Positions 8,599-18,200 of a stretch of 50,471 bases of DNA are shown here, one piece after another. Below the pieces are notes generated by a model, which worked only from the letters and a program-made list of their open reading frames with translations, was not told the origin of the DNA and searched no databases. Position 1 is the first letter of the stretch; every line of letters starts with the position of its first letter. Source of the DNA: a virus. The DNA is taken from IMG/VR virus record IMGVR_UViG_3300046747_000082, positions 1 to 50,471 of that record, one strand, 5' to 3'. Position numbers and translations under genes: made by a program.

Positions 8599-9126
8599 AT
8601 GGCACGTGGTAACACTGCAACTCTCGATGGCGTCGTAGTTGGTTATGGCGTTCGAGACTCGTTTAACACAGAGATGGGCGACGTTCACACGAAAGGCCGT
8701 CTCAAGCAAGTCCAGACCGTAGTTAACTTTGCGACTATCGCATCGCTGGCGACCGGTACGGCAGTAACGTCGAAGAACTTCCCGATCCCCACGGGCTCGG
8801 TAGTTCGCTCGGCGAACTTCGTTATTAAAGTCGGCTTCAACCTGCTCACCTCGATCGTCATCGGCCTGAAAATTGCCGCTGGTACGACCGTTGTTGCTAA
8901 CGGTTTGCTGGCTGCTACCGTCCTTGCCGCTAACCTCGACACGGCCGGTGCTACCAACGAAGGCGCTGGTACTATCATCAACGGTACGGCTTTGACCGCA
9001 CCGTCGTATGTCTCCTTGGACGTAACTGGTACGACTCCGACCACTGGTCAGGGCGTACTGTATGTCGTCTACGAAGAACCGTACAAAGACCAAACACCGC
9101 CTGCGGTTTTGGTTGGCGTTCAGTAA
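8599..9126 (+). CDS. head-associated structural protein (putative decoration)
   Basis: A 175-residue protein rich in Thr, Val, Ala and Gly with almost no charged clusters, typical of beta-rich virion proteins. It follows the capsid gene with an AGGAG ribosome site and is followed by a terminator, so capsid plus this gene may be made in excess. Position and composition suggest a decoration or head-stabilising protein; the family is not identified. Confidence 0.65.
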   Translation: MARGNTATLDGVVVGYGVRDSFNTEMGDVHTKGRLKQVQTVVNFATIASLATGTAVTSKNFPIPTGSVVRSANFVIKVGFNLLTSIVIGLKIAAGTTVVANGLLAATVLAANLDTAGATNEGAGTIINGTALTAPSYVSLDVTGTTPTTGQGVLYVVYEEPYKDQTPPAVLVGVQ

Positions 9127-9137
9127 TATTTGGCACG

Positions 9138-9163
9138 TTCAGGGGGGCTTCGGCCTCCCTGAA
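9138..9163 (+). terminator. stem-loop after capsid genes (partial terminator)
   Basis: An 11-bp stem (ten Watson-Crick pairs and one G-T) is capped by a C(TTCG)G tetraloop, an exceptionally stable RNA hairpin. Only a short T run follows (CCTTTGG), so it probably attenuates transcription or protects the 3' end of the capsid message rather than stopping all polymerases; tail genes follow on the same strand. Confidence 0.8.
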
Positions 9164-9178
9164 TCCTTTGGATAAACA

Positions 9179-9682
9179 ATGGCAAACATTCAACACTCAA
9201 CACTTGCTCACGGCCAAGTACATGAACCGAGATGGATCGGGATCAATGGTACTGGAGCTTCGGGTAAAGTAATTACTAATTCCAGCTCAACCGCTGGTAT
9301 AAGCGAGTATCGAAAGCTGACGTTCTTGGACATTGACAACAAGGATCTATTCTTTGATGTCTATGAAATCAACGCTACAGCAGCGCATACTTTTTATTGG
9401 CCATGCGCGTTCAATGGCACGATCCTTAGCTGGGTTGTAGTCATCGAAAAGCCATTGGTAACCGCCGGTAATACCTACGAGCTTCGCATCAACGGTGTGC
9501 AGGTAACAGGAACTCCTGTTGTCTTCCCAGTTGGTGGTGCGGCCGGGGATCAAAGAACAGCAAATGCTTCGGCAGCTAACACTTTCATCCAAGGCAACAA
9601 CATTCAAATCGTAGGGACTGCTGTAGGGAACACTGACGCAACCGTCAATGTTCGCTCAGTAATCATCGTTAGGAAGAACTAA
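9179..9682 (+). CDS. structural protein, probable tail or head-completion (167 aa)
   Basis: The composition (Thr, Val, Asn, Gly, few charges) resembles the preceding protein. It sits between the capsid cassette and tail tubular protein A, one base from the next gene. A C-terminal run of alternating hydrophobic residues (NVRSVIIVRKN) suggests beta structure. No specific family is recognised; a minor virion role is inferred from position. Confidence 0.6.
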   Translation: MANIQHSTLAHGQVHEPRWIGINGTGASGKVITNSSSTAGISEYRKLTFLDIDNKDLFFDVYEINATAAHTFYWPCAFNGTILSWVVVIEKPLVTAGNTYELRINGVQVTGTPVVFPVGGAAGDQRTANASAANTFIQGNNIQIVGTAVGNTDATVNVRSVIIVRKN

Positions 9683-9683
9683 A

Positions 9684-10508
9684 ATGGCAGCCGGGCAGTT
9701 GTCGCTACTTAAGGTAGTACAGAAAACTCTTGAAGCGCTTGGCTCAGACCAAGTGAACACTATTGGGGATACTCCTGAAGCTGAGCAGATCGCTCAGATG
9801 GCAGAGGATTCGTATTACGATATCCTAAACCAACATGAGTGGCCTTGGCTCAAGCAATTGACGACTCTTCAATCTGTCGCAGATGGTGACTTGCCGACTT
9901 ACTTGCTCATACCCAATGAGGTAGTGCGAGTGGATCAGTTCAAGTATTACTATACTGACGAGACAGATGCTAACGTTGGCGACCTGGCATTGTTCCGAGA
10001 TGTCTGCTGGTTGAAGCCGACAGCTTTTGTGAACATGGTGCAACAACGGAATACTCAGTCTGCTGACGTGCAGCTGATGATTTCGACTGAGGGAGTTCGA
10101 CTCCCGATCTTTAACACACGACCACCAGACTACTGGACTTCGTTTGACGACAAGTACATCGTGTGTGATGCTTTCGATAATACTATCGAGAGTACATTGG
10201 AGGGTAATCGTTCTCAAGTAATTGTGAAGCGTATTCCGGACTTTCAGGTAGATGATGACTTCACTCCTGATGCTCCGCCACACTTCTTTCAAGCTTGGCT
10301 GAACGATGTAATATCTACAGCATTTCAGTATATGCGACAAGAGCAAGCCCCAGTGGCTGCTAGGAAGTCGCAGCGAGGACTCGCAGTACTGAGACGCGAA
10401 GCTTCTAGGACGAATTATGACGATGGAAAAGTCCATTTTGGACGAAGAGACCCTGCCCGAGTTGTCAACTTGGGACGAGGACGTAATAGAAACCAATACG
10501 GTTACTAA
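9684..10508 (+). CDS. tail tubular protein A-like (gp11-like adaptor)
   Basis: A 274-residue protein with the family pattern of T7 gp11: an N-terminal helical part containing DSYYDILNQHEWPWLKQ, a central beta region and a C-terminal FFQAWLNDVISTAFQYMR helix followed by a basic tail. These proteins form the ring linking the portal to the tail nozzle. It precedes the tail tubular B-like gene by one small gene. Confidence 0.85.
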   Translation: MAAGQLSLLKVVQKTLEALGSDQVNTIGDTPEAEQIAQMAEDSYYDILNQHEWPWLKQLTTLQSVADGDLPTYLLIPNEVVRVDQFKYYYTDETDANVGDLALFRDVCWLKPTAFVNMVQQRNTQSADVQLMISTEGVRLPIFNTRPPDYWTSFDDKYIVCDAFDNTIESTLEGNRSQVIVKRIPDFQVDDDFTPDAPPHFFQAWLNDVISTAFQYMRQEQAPVAARKSQRGLAVLRREASRTNYDDGKVHFGRRDPARVVNLGRGRNRNQYGY

Positions 10509-10809
10509 GGAAGACGAGGATGCATTTCTCCGAGATGCTCTGGGTAAGTATGTTGATACTGTTCATTCTAGCGACGAGCCTACCAAGCGTAAGTTTGAGT
10601 ACAAGCCGCTACATGAAAGCGTTACAGAACGATACTATACGGGCGAGCGAGAGCTCGTGGCGATGCAGGACTTACAAGGGGGACACCTCTGGCACTGCAA
10701 GATGATTGGAGGCGGTTCACTGCCTAATGACCTCGAAGGTCAATTCACTAATGAACAAGAAGCTCGTGCAGCTATCAAGCTGTACATTCTCAAGAAGGCT
10801 TCTGAATAA
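10417..10809 (+). CDS. hypothetical tail-region protein (130 aa)
   Basis: Begins 92 bases inside the tail tubular A gene. Two ATGs close together (10417 and 10423) are possible starts, the first giving MTMEKSILDEE. The N-terminal 50 residues are very acidic; the rest contains a compact mixed alpha-beta segment with HLWHCKMIGGGSLP. Coding character persists well beyond the overlap, so the gene is likely real. It may be a small tail assembly factor; the family is unknown. Confidence 0.65.
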   Translation: MTMEKSILDEETLPELSTWDEDVIETNTVTKEDEDAFLRDALGKYVDTVHSSDEPTKRKFEYKPLHESVTERYYTGERELVAMQDLQGGHLWHCKMIGGGSLPNDLEGQFTNEQEARAAIKLYILKKASE

Positions 10810-10820
10810 CAGGAAGATAA

Positions 10821-13160
10821 ATGTCCGCCGTTGACCAAAGTAAATTCTATGTGACGTTTGTTGCTGGCCTCAACACTGAAGCCACCAAACTCTCGTTCCC
10901 AGAGAATGCAGCGACAGATCTAGACAACGTAGTGATTCACCGTAATGGTGAGGTATCGCGTCGTTTGGGTGTTGACTTGGAAGATGGGTATACTGCTAGT
11001 CTTGCATCTATAACTGATGCAGACCTATCAACGGCAGCTATCACTACTCACGAATGGAAAGCAGTAAACGGTAAGGGAGATCAGAACATTCTGGTAATCC
11101 AGATTGGTTTGAACCTCTACTTCCATAACCTCGGGGTTGAGCCGCTATCAGCTGCATACCTCGGAACTCTCGACCTCTCCCCCTATCAGATCGGGTCTAC
11201 GCCTTTGGCGCAGTCTACTATCGATCTGTCATATGGACAAGGCCGAGCATTCGTATGTAACCAGAACATGGACCCGATCTATATCACGTATGATGAGATC
11301 GCCCATACCTTCACAGCGACAAAGATCTCTATCAAGGTACGAGACTTCAAAGGTCTCGAAGATGGCCTACGCCTAGATGAGCGCCCTACTACGATCAATG
11401 CGATCCACTGGTACAACTTGCGCAACCAAGGTTGGGCAGGACAGAAGTCCATAGCGATGAACAAGTCCGGCTCTGCCGGCTATGCATTGATGGACCCTGT
11501 GTATGCGACTGGATTGATCGACGGGTACTACCCTAGCAACGCAGACATCATCTATCAGAGTAAGATTCCCAGTGTTCCTTCGGGAAAGGAAGAGGTTCTC
11601 GGTTCGTACTCTCCGTCTCACTTGCCTAACCAGAACTTTGGTAACACTCAAGCTCCTCGTGGACACTACATCCTCGATGCGTTTAACTTCGACTACACCG
11701 CAGCGTTTAACCTAGACAGCGGCGCATTCGGAGGTGGCGGCGCTAACACCGCTACTCTTACGGCAGCTCAAGTTATCGTCGGTGTTCGTCCATCCTGTAC
11801 CGCTTTCTACGCAGGTAGAACTTGGTACTCAGGTGTAGCTGACAAGACAACGGCAGGTAAGATTTATTACTCGCAGATCCTTGTTGATGTAAACAAGGCG
11901 GGACTCTGCTATCAGGATCAAGATCCTACAGCTGAAGATCTCAATAGCTTGCTCGCAACGGATGGTGGTGTAATCCAGATAGCCGACATGGGCAAGGTAA
12001 TCCGTATGATAGTGACGGGACCGAACTTGGTCATCATCGCTAGCAACGGGGTTTGGTCTATTGGAGGCCCAGACGGTGGTAACTTCTCAGCTACTGACTT
12101 CACAGTCACCAAGGTATTGGACGCATCCATCATCGGCAGAGATGCCGTGGTGGTGGCCGATGGTATCCTGTTTCTCTGGGACAAGGGTGGCATTTGGCGG
12201 ATAGCTCGTGAGCAAGTCAGCCAACAACTTTCAGGGATTAGAATTTCTCGTGATACCATACAAACGTTCTACGAAGATATACCGGATGCCGCACGTGCAT
12301 ATGCCCGCGCCTTCTACGATGACTTCGATAAAAAGATTTATTGGTTTTTCAGTAGCAGTGATACTTATGATGGCGTTACATATCGCTTTAAGTACAATCG
12401 GGCCTTGGTACTGGATCTCACACTAAATGCCTTCTACACATATACAGTTGCGAATCTCGCCGCACACAGTCCGTTCATTGCTGGCATCACTCAGAAGCAG
12501 CCGGGGGCGACTGCGATTGTTACATACGATGTCTTCGAAGATACGGATGATGTCGTTGAAGGCGCAGATGATATCGTCCTCGATGTCAGCTTCGACACCT
12601 TCTCAGACAGCAAGCTCAAACTCCTCAGCTTCATTACGTACGACGACGCGTCGTTCAACTATACGTTCTCGGAAGCTAAGTCGCGAGACTTCGTTGACTG
12701 GTTCTCATGGGACTTTGCAGTAAATGGCGCAACAGCAACGGGAGCCAATTATGACTCGTTTATCCAAGGCGGCTGGGAAGCTCTTAAAGACTTCATTAGA
12801 GGTAAGCACATTACCCATGTCACCTCATTCTTTAACGTTACAGAAACCGGATACGAGCTCGACGCCGGTCACAATATAATCTTCTCTAATCCCTCTGGAT
12901 GCTCTTTGCAAACACGATGGGACTGGACAGACAGTGACAATGGTCGATGGACGGTACCTCAGGATGCTTACAAACTTGTAAACACATATATCCCGTCTGA
13001 CGTATCAGATCCGTTTAATTACGGGTATAGCGTCGCAACATCTAAGCTACGAATGCGAGGGCACGGTGTAGCGTTTAGTTTCAGATACACATCACAACCG
13101 GGTAAGGATTTTCAATTGATCGGCTTGGCGGTAAACATCCGAGCTATGACTAGGGTATAA
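10821..13160 (+). CDS. tail tubular protein B-like (gp12-like nozzle)
   Basis: A 779-residue protein with the N-terminal pattern common to T7 gp12 proteins (FVAGLNTEATKLSFPENAA, then DNVVIHRNGEVSRRLG). The rest is beta-rich with several WxxGG and aromatic blade-like segments, as in the six-bladed nozzle fold. It forms the distal tail tube in podophages. An AGGAAG ribosome site precedes the ATG. Confidence 0.9.
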   Translation: MSAVDQSKFYVTFVAGLNTEATKLSFPENAATDLDNVVIHRNGEVSRRLGVDLEDGYTASLASITDADLSTAAITTHEWKAVNGKGDQNILVIQIGLNLYFHNLGVEPLSAAYLGTLDLSPYQIGSTPLAQSTIDLSYGQGRAFVCNQNMDPIYITYDEIAHTFTATKISIKVRDFKGLEDGLRLDERPTTINAIHWYNLRNQGWAGQKSIAMNKSGSAGYALMDPVYATGLIDGYYPSNADIIYQSKIPSVPSGKEEVLGSYSPSHLPNQNFGNTQAPRGHYILDAFNFDYTAAFNLDSGAFGGGGANTATLTAAQVIVGVRPSCTAFYAGRTWYSGVADKTTAGKIYYSQILVDVNKAGLCYQDQDPTAEDLNSLLATDGGVIQIADMGKVIRMIVTGPNLVIIASNGVWSIGGPDGGNFSATDFTVTKVLDASIIGRDAVVVADGILFLWDKGGIWRIAREQVSQQLSGIRISRDTIQTFYEDIPDAARAYARAFYDDFDKKIYWFFSSSDTYDGVTYRFKYNRALVLDLTLNAFYTYTVANLAAHSPFIAGITQKQPGATAIVTYDVFEDTDDVVEGADDIVLDVSFDTFSDSKLKLLSFITYDDASFNYTFSEAKSRDFVDWFSWDFAVNGATATGANYDSFIQGGWEALKDFIRGKHITHVTSFFNVTETGYELDAGHNIIFSNPSGCSLQTRWDWTDSDNGRWTVPQDAYKLVNTYIPSDVSDPFNYGYSVATSKLRMRGHGVAFSFRYTSQPGKDFQLIGLAVNIRAMTRV

Positions 13161-13161
13161 C

Positions 13162-13689
13162 ATGACAGGCATCGAAATTGCAGCCTTGGTTATTGCTGCT
13201 ATCGGAACAGGGGTAGGGATTCAACAGTCTCACCAAGCTGCGGAAGAAGCAGACGATCAAGCAAAGATCCAATCAGCTTTGGCTGAACAGAAGCGTGTAC
13301 ACGACTTGCGGTTGTCTATCAACCAAGCACGAGTACAGCGAGCGCAAGGGCTAGTGTCAGGTCTGGCTCAGACCGGGACTAGTGGTGGTGGGGAATCGAG
13401 TGCAGTGCAGGGAGCTCTTGGATCAGCTCAAACTCAGATGGCTAGCGAGATTGGGTTCTCCCAAACCGTTGGCGCTGCGTATGATAGCATCTATAAGTCT
13501 CAGCGTAAGCAGAATAACTTTACAGCTAATGCAGCAACAGCAGGCGCTGTGGCTACCTTCGCTAACCAGTTCGGTCAATCGTGGCAACGAGTGTCACGAC
13601 CTAAGTCTGATCCGGGTGCTGTAGGGTTCAACAACAGCGTTGGCACTAATCGATATACTAATGACTATCCAGGTTCGGAGTTGGCATAA
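13162..13689 (+). CDS. internal virion protein, gp14-like
   Basis: A 175-residue protein with an N-terminal hydrophobic helix (EIAALVIAAIGTGVGI), an Ala/Gln-rich coiled region and a Gly/Ser linker, then a further hydrophobic helix (TAGAVATFANQFG). This matches gp14-type core proteins, which are ejected into the outer membrane on infection. It is the first of three consecutive internal protein genes, one base after the nozzle gene. Confidence 0.75.
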   Translation: MTGIEIAALVIAAIGTGVGIQQSHQAAEEADDQAKIQSALAEQKRVHDLRLSINQARVQRAQGLVSGLAQTGTSGGGESSAVQGALGSAQTQMASEIGFSQTVGAAYDSIYKSQRKQNNFTANAATAGAVATFANQFGQSWQRVSRPKSDPGAVGFNNSVGTNRYTNDYPGSELA

Positions 13690-13691
13690 TA

Positions 13692-16600
13692 ATGTCGGAT
13701 GAATTCGATACCCCGCTAGATACGCAAGAGGACATCGATCAACCGAATTCGCCGGCATACCCGCCGGTGCAGGTTGAGGGAGAAGCGGATACTGCACGTC
13801 GCAACGTACAAGCGGCGCTAGTTCGTGACGCTCTGGAGAAAGCTCAGCTCCCTCTCCAGACATATCAAGAAGCTGTCAAAGATCCAGTAGGTCAAGTAAA
13901 CTTTACCGAAGCGACTAAGACTGCATTCGAAACGGAGCAGGCTGCGCATAAAGCTCAGACTGAAGGGATGCTGCTCGGAATTAAAGACCCGAATACAGCA
14001 ACGAACTATATCGACTTCCACCGTCAGCAACTGGCTGGGTTGGGCGCTGAATACGCTACGACCTCTGGTCCTAATGCTACATACGTAAAGAATGTAAATA
14101 ACTTCCCAATTGAGTACACTCCGGAACAACATGCTGACTACGTAGCTCGATTGACTCTATCAGACAAACTTGCTGAGGAGTCTGCATCGATTGGCGCACC
14201 AGAACGAGTGCGTGACGTTATTGCTCAGGTAGCATTCCCACCGAAGATGCTGAAGGATGCATTCGACCTGACCGGGGAGATCTCTCCGACGGGCGCATAC
14301 AACTACATCAGCAACATGATCGACTACTTCCAAGGCCTTACCCCGGAAGAGAAGATAGCTCAGTGGCCGCATATTCAAGCAACCGTTGAAGATGCCATGC
14401 CGAGAGATCGAGCCATTAGTGTACTTGCTGCCTTCCTAGATCCGAGTAGAAAGCCTCAGCTTCAAGAGGACTTTGAGCTTGGTGGCTACATCAACTACGC
14501 CGGTACCGCTCTAGCACTGCTGGGAGTGGCCGCAGGAGCTCGTAGGAGCTTCTCTCCGCTGCGTCAGATGAGTGGCATGAATAGGATGAAGGATGGTGGT
14601 ACACTCGCCGCTGAGACCGTTATAGACCCCTCTACGGGCAAGTCTAGGACTATCTACACGACTCGTGAGAGTGCGATGAATAGCGTCGTACCTTTCAAGG
14701 GCGTAGATAGTAACGCTACTCCGGATCTTTCAGCTGCTGCTCAAGAGCAGTTGCTCAAGTATCAAGGTGTACTGAGCCAGAATGAGAAGGACATCACCAA
14801 TAGTGAATCGTTCGTAAACGAAGGCATCCTGAATCGCTCTGAGCGTATTGCTCAGGTTACTCGGTTCGATGCTGAGTTCGAACAACAGCTTACCGCTCTG
14901 CGTGAGCAAGCTAAGATTGCTGGTGTAGAGTTCGACCCGACTAATATCCAGAAGAAGATAATGTCCCACGGGATTGACTTCACGTTCGACTGGACAGATC
15001 CGAGTGGTGAGATCAAGCAAGGTACGTTCCAACGTAACTTCACGATGAACCAAGTCGGAGATTGGATCGGTAACAGCAATACTCCTGATGTCCCGGATAT
15101 GTCCGGCTTCAAGGGTAAAGGTATGAGTCCGTACTCTATCAGCATCGGCACTGGCGCTCAGCAGGATGTCGAGGCTGTCCTACGTATTGACCTAGCCCAG
15201 AACGGGCTCAAGACTAAGATGCGTAAGATGTACGTTGGGGTAGTCCGTGATCTGAAGGGTGATAGCACAGCTATGGTCCTCGCAGGTAACGGTAAGACTC
15301 GCGCTCAGAAGATTAGAGAAGTAGACGAAGTGCTGAAGCTGGGTGACCAGATCGCTCACGTCTATACTCCGTTTGAGTTGAGTTCTGGTATCAATGGATA
15401 CAAGTTCTCTGAGGATCAGATTGTTACGTATCTCAAGGCGCGTAGATTCTACGATAGCCTGTTCAACATTCGTAACAATTCTAAAGTACGAGACTTCGAT
15501 AGTCGTGGTGTGATGACCATATTCCACGGCAAGAAGCCAATCGGCTTTGGTGAGGTTCGTCTCACAGCAGACGAAGCCCGCAAACAATTGCGTATGAACC
15601 CTCAGATCAACCAGATCATCAACCTTGCTGATCGCAATAAGAACGTAGACCGTTCATGGTTACTACAGGAGAATAACCTGAATGAAGCGTACGCGATGGG
15701 ATACCGCGTTGTTAAGTTTGAGGAACCTATTATGGCTCTTGGTGGCCGTCGGTTTACTCATGCTATCGTTAAGCTCGATAATCTCCGAAGACGTCCTGAG
15801 ATTGTCCTTCACAAACATGAAGGGTATATAACTCGTATCAACCCAGATGCTAACTACATCGTCAAGATTACATATGACTCTCCGCTAGACGGAGTGCCAG
15901 CACTTAGATTCAAAACTAAGCGCACCTTCACCACTGATGCTGAAGCTCAAGCTTACGCAGCAGAGTTGAGGAATGACCTAGAAGTAGGTAAGACGATCGG
16001 TGTAATGCCGGAAGGTCGGTACAAAGGTGTTTCAGTCACAAGCGATAACACCGGTGTCAATGCCAAGTATTTGCGTCCTGACGGCGGTGGTTCACCGTCC
16101 GATGGACACGGCTTGATCTTCGGTCCTCGTGCTGATGAGCGTCCTCCGCATGGCCCCGAGGCGGCTAACCCGCCGGCACTGGGTGCATTCGAATCTCTCA
16201 AGATGTACATGGAAAGCACTAACGCATTCGTTACTCGTAATGAGTGGCGCATGGGTATGCGTCAACGATGGGTTAACACTCTACGTAAGATGATGGGCAA
16301 TGAAGAAGCTCCGGTTACATTTGAGAACTACCCTAAGACTGCTGCTGGCCCGATCATGGAAGCTTGGCACCAACAGATCGAACTGTGGTCAGGCTGGACG
16401 GACAAGGGTGAAGACTGGTGGGACAACCGCGTACTCAAACTGTATGAATGGGCAGTCAATCCAGAATCACACAGTTTCAGTGCAGCTATCACGAAGCCCT
16501 TCTTGGGACCGATTGCGTACCCGGCTATGCGCCTTATGCGCCATCGTGATCCTTTCGCTGCTATCCGTAGCGCTACTTTCCATACTACACTGGGGATGTA

Positions 16601-18200
16601 TAATCCCATTCAGTTCTTCGTACAGTCACAAGGCGGTGCCATAGCGGCAGCGTCTAACCTGTTCCATCCGCTCAAACTCGCCGGTTTGCTCCGCCAAGGT
16701 TTCGCCCTTCGTTGGATGCAGTACGTTCCACGGGATAGTAAAGCGATTGAACTGATGGCTCGTGCTCAAGGGCTCGACCCGAAAGAGATGCGAGCTATGC
16801 AAGCACTCTGGGATAAGACGGGTCTCTATGACTCGATCATGTCCTCGGCTGACGTAGATGCGGCAGCTAAGGGTTACCCGATGACTCAGGGGATGTTCCG
16901 TAACTTAATGCAGGGCGGGCTGGTGTTCTACCGTGAAGGTGAACTGTTCAGCCGAGCTCTGTCGTTCGTTACGGCAGTAGAGGAGAATGGTGGTGCCCTC
17001 AAGATCCTCGGGGATCATGAGGCAGAGAAGGATACTCTCACGCGTACCTCCAACTACATGTTCAACTTGCAGCGTTCCAACGCAGCTCCGTGGCAAACGG
17101 GGGCGCTAAGCCTCTGGTCGCAGTTCTTCCAGATCACCGCTAAGGCGATGGAGAACATTATCGGCCCAGCACTAGGGACTAACAAGTCTCCGTTCACTAA
17201 ACTGGAACGGTTCCGTATGGGGCTGATGCAGATCCTGTTGTACGGTGGTGCCGGTATGCCGATTGGTATCTACGTCATGAAGAAGTCCGCAGCTAATGCT
17301 GGACTGAACAAGATGTCAGAGAACGATCCACGACTCAAGCCTATGATTGATTTCATCAACGGTGGATTGTGGGATATAACTCTGCACGCTCTAGGGATTG
17401 ATGCAACGTTCGGTGAACGAGGATCTATTGCTAACGGGTTCGACCAGACTATCTTAAGCCTCTTCACAGATGACCGTGGTCCCAAGTGGGCTCCGTTCAT
17501 GGGAGCCTCCGGTACTCTTGCTGGACGTATAGCGGATGTGTGGCATAACGTAGGCCTCTTCTGGAAGCCGACGAATGATGTCAGCTACAATGGGGAACAG
17601 TTCAGTCCTCTCAGCTTGGCGGAAACGATCAAGTACATGATGACTGATGTCGGTGGACAAGTAATCAAACTTACCTCCGCTGGGAACCAAGAGCGCAAGG
17701 CTTACTTCATGCGCGAGTACAATACGATCTTGTCTCGTCGTGATGCCCCTATCGTGATCCAAGACTTCGATACAGCAACTGAGATAGCCGCAGCTATCGG
17801 CTTCGAGCCGCAAGCACAGAGAGATGCTATCACCCTCCGTGCTATCAACCAGTCGTACGATGATTACATCACCGAGCGTACTGATGACATGATGCACCTC
17901 TATGGTAACGCAATGCGCGAGATCATGGGAGCGTGGGGTCAGAACGAACAGAACCTTCCGCAGGAACGGTATGACTTCCTTCGCCAACGCATTGAAGGTG
18001 CGTGGGGATTGATCACGGATGACCAAGACCGGGAAGCAGTTAGCAAGCAATTGAAAGATCGACTGATTGCTCCGCAGTCACAAGAAGATAAAGAAGTACA
18101 ACGTTACATGCACAGCGCGCCGATGGATATCGCCAAGGCGTTCGGTATGGCTAAAGAGCGGATTGTAATACCCGCTGAAATTAAGAGTAGGCAACAATAA
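13692..18200 (+). CDS. large internal virion protein (1502 aa)
   Basis: The largest gene of the genome. Size, position and composition (long soluble helical protein with Ala/Gly hydrophobic patches around residues 260-290 and 1180-1200) match the T7 gp15/gp16 class of internal core proteins that form the periplasmic DNA-ejection tunnel. No transglycosylase motif is evident here; that activity lies in the next gene. The stop and the next ATG share a base (TAATG). Confidence 0.78.
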   Translation: MSDEFDTPLDTQEDIDQPNSPAYPPVQVEGEADTARRNVQAALVRDALEKAQLPLQTYQEAVKDPVGQVNFTEATKTAFETEQAAHKAQTEGMLLGIKDPNTATNYIDFHRQQLAGLGAEYATTSGPNATYVKNVNNFPIEYTPEQHADYVARLTLSDKLAEESASIGAPERVRDVIAQVAFPPKMLKDAFDLTGEISPTGAYNYISNMIDYFQGLTPEEKIAQWPHIQATVEDAMPRDRAISVLAAFLDPSRKPQLQEDFELGGYINYAGTALALLGVAAGARRSFSPLRQMSGMNRMKDGGTLAAETVIDPSTGKSRTIYTTRESAMNSVVPFKGVDSNATPDLSAAAQEQLLKYQGVLSQNEKDITNSESFVNEGILNRSERIAQVTRFDAEFEQQLTALREQAKIAGVEFDPTNIQKKIMSHGIDFTFDWTDPSGEIKQGTFQRNFTMNQVGDWIGNSNTPDVPDMSGFKGKGMSPYSISIGTGAQQDVEAVLRIDLAQNGLKTKMRKMYVGVVRDLKGDSTAMVLAGNGKTRAQKIREVDEVLKLGDQIAHVYTPFELSSGINGYKFSEDQIVTYLKARRFYDSLFNIRNNSKVRDFDSRGVMTIFHGKKPIGFGEVRLTADEARKQLRMNPQINQIINLADRNKNVDRSWLLQENNLNEAYAMGYRVVKFEEPIMALGGRRFTHAIVKLDNLRRRPEIVLHKHEGYITRINPDANYIVKITYDSPLDGVPALRFKTKRTFTTDAEAQAYAAELRNDLEVGKTIGVMPEGRYKGVSVTSDNTGVNAKYLRPDGGGSPSDGHGLIFGPRADERPPHGPEAANPPALGAFESLKMYMESTNAFVTRNEWRMGMRQRWVNTLRKMMGNEEAPVTFENYPKTAAGPIMEAWHQQIELWSGWTDKGEDWWDNRVLKLYEWAVNPESHSFSAAITKPFLGPIAYPAMRLMRHRDPFAAIRSATFHTTLGMYNPIQFFVQSQGGAIAAASNLFHPLKLAGLLRQGFALRWMQYVPRDSKAIELMARAQGLDPKEMRAMQALWDKTGLYDSIMSSADVDAAAKGYPMTQGMFRNLMQGGLVFYREGELFSRALSFVTAVEENGGALKILGDHEAEKDTLTRTSNYMFNLQRSNAAPWQTGALSLWSQFFQITAKAMENIIGPALGTNKSPFTKLERFRMGLMQILLYGGAGMPIGIYVMKKSAANAGLNKMSENDPRLKPMIDFINGGLWDITLHALGIDATFGERGSIANGFDQTILSLFTDDRGPKWAPFMGASGTLAGRIADVWHNVGLFWKPTNDVSYNGEQFSPLSLAETIKYMMTDVGGQVIKLTSAGNQERKAYFMREYNTILSRRDAPIVIQDFDTATEIAAAIGFEPQAQRDAITLRAINQSYDDYITERTDDMMHLYGNAMREIMGAWGQNEQNLPQERYDFLRQRIEGAWGLITDDQDREAVSKQLKDRLIAPQSQEDKEVQRYMHSAPMDIAKAFGMAKERIVIPAEIKSRQQ

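Noticed and set aside
7411-9093. Long minus-strand open frame (560 codons) opposite the capsid genes
   Set aside because: It is antisense to well-supported scaffold, capsid and head genes, its composition is Arg/Val/Thr-rich as expected from reversed codons, and no minus transcription is expected there.
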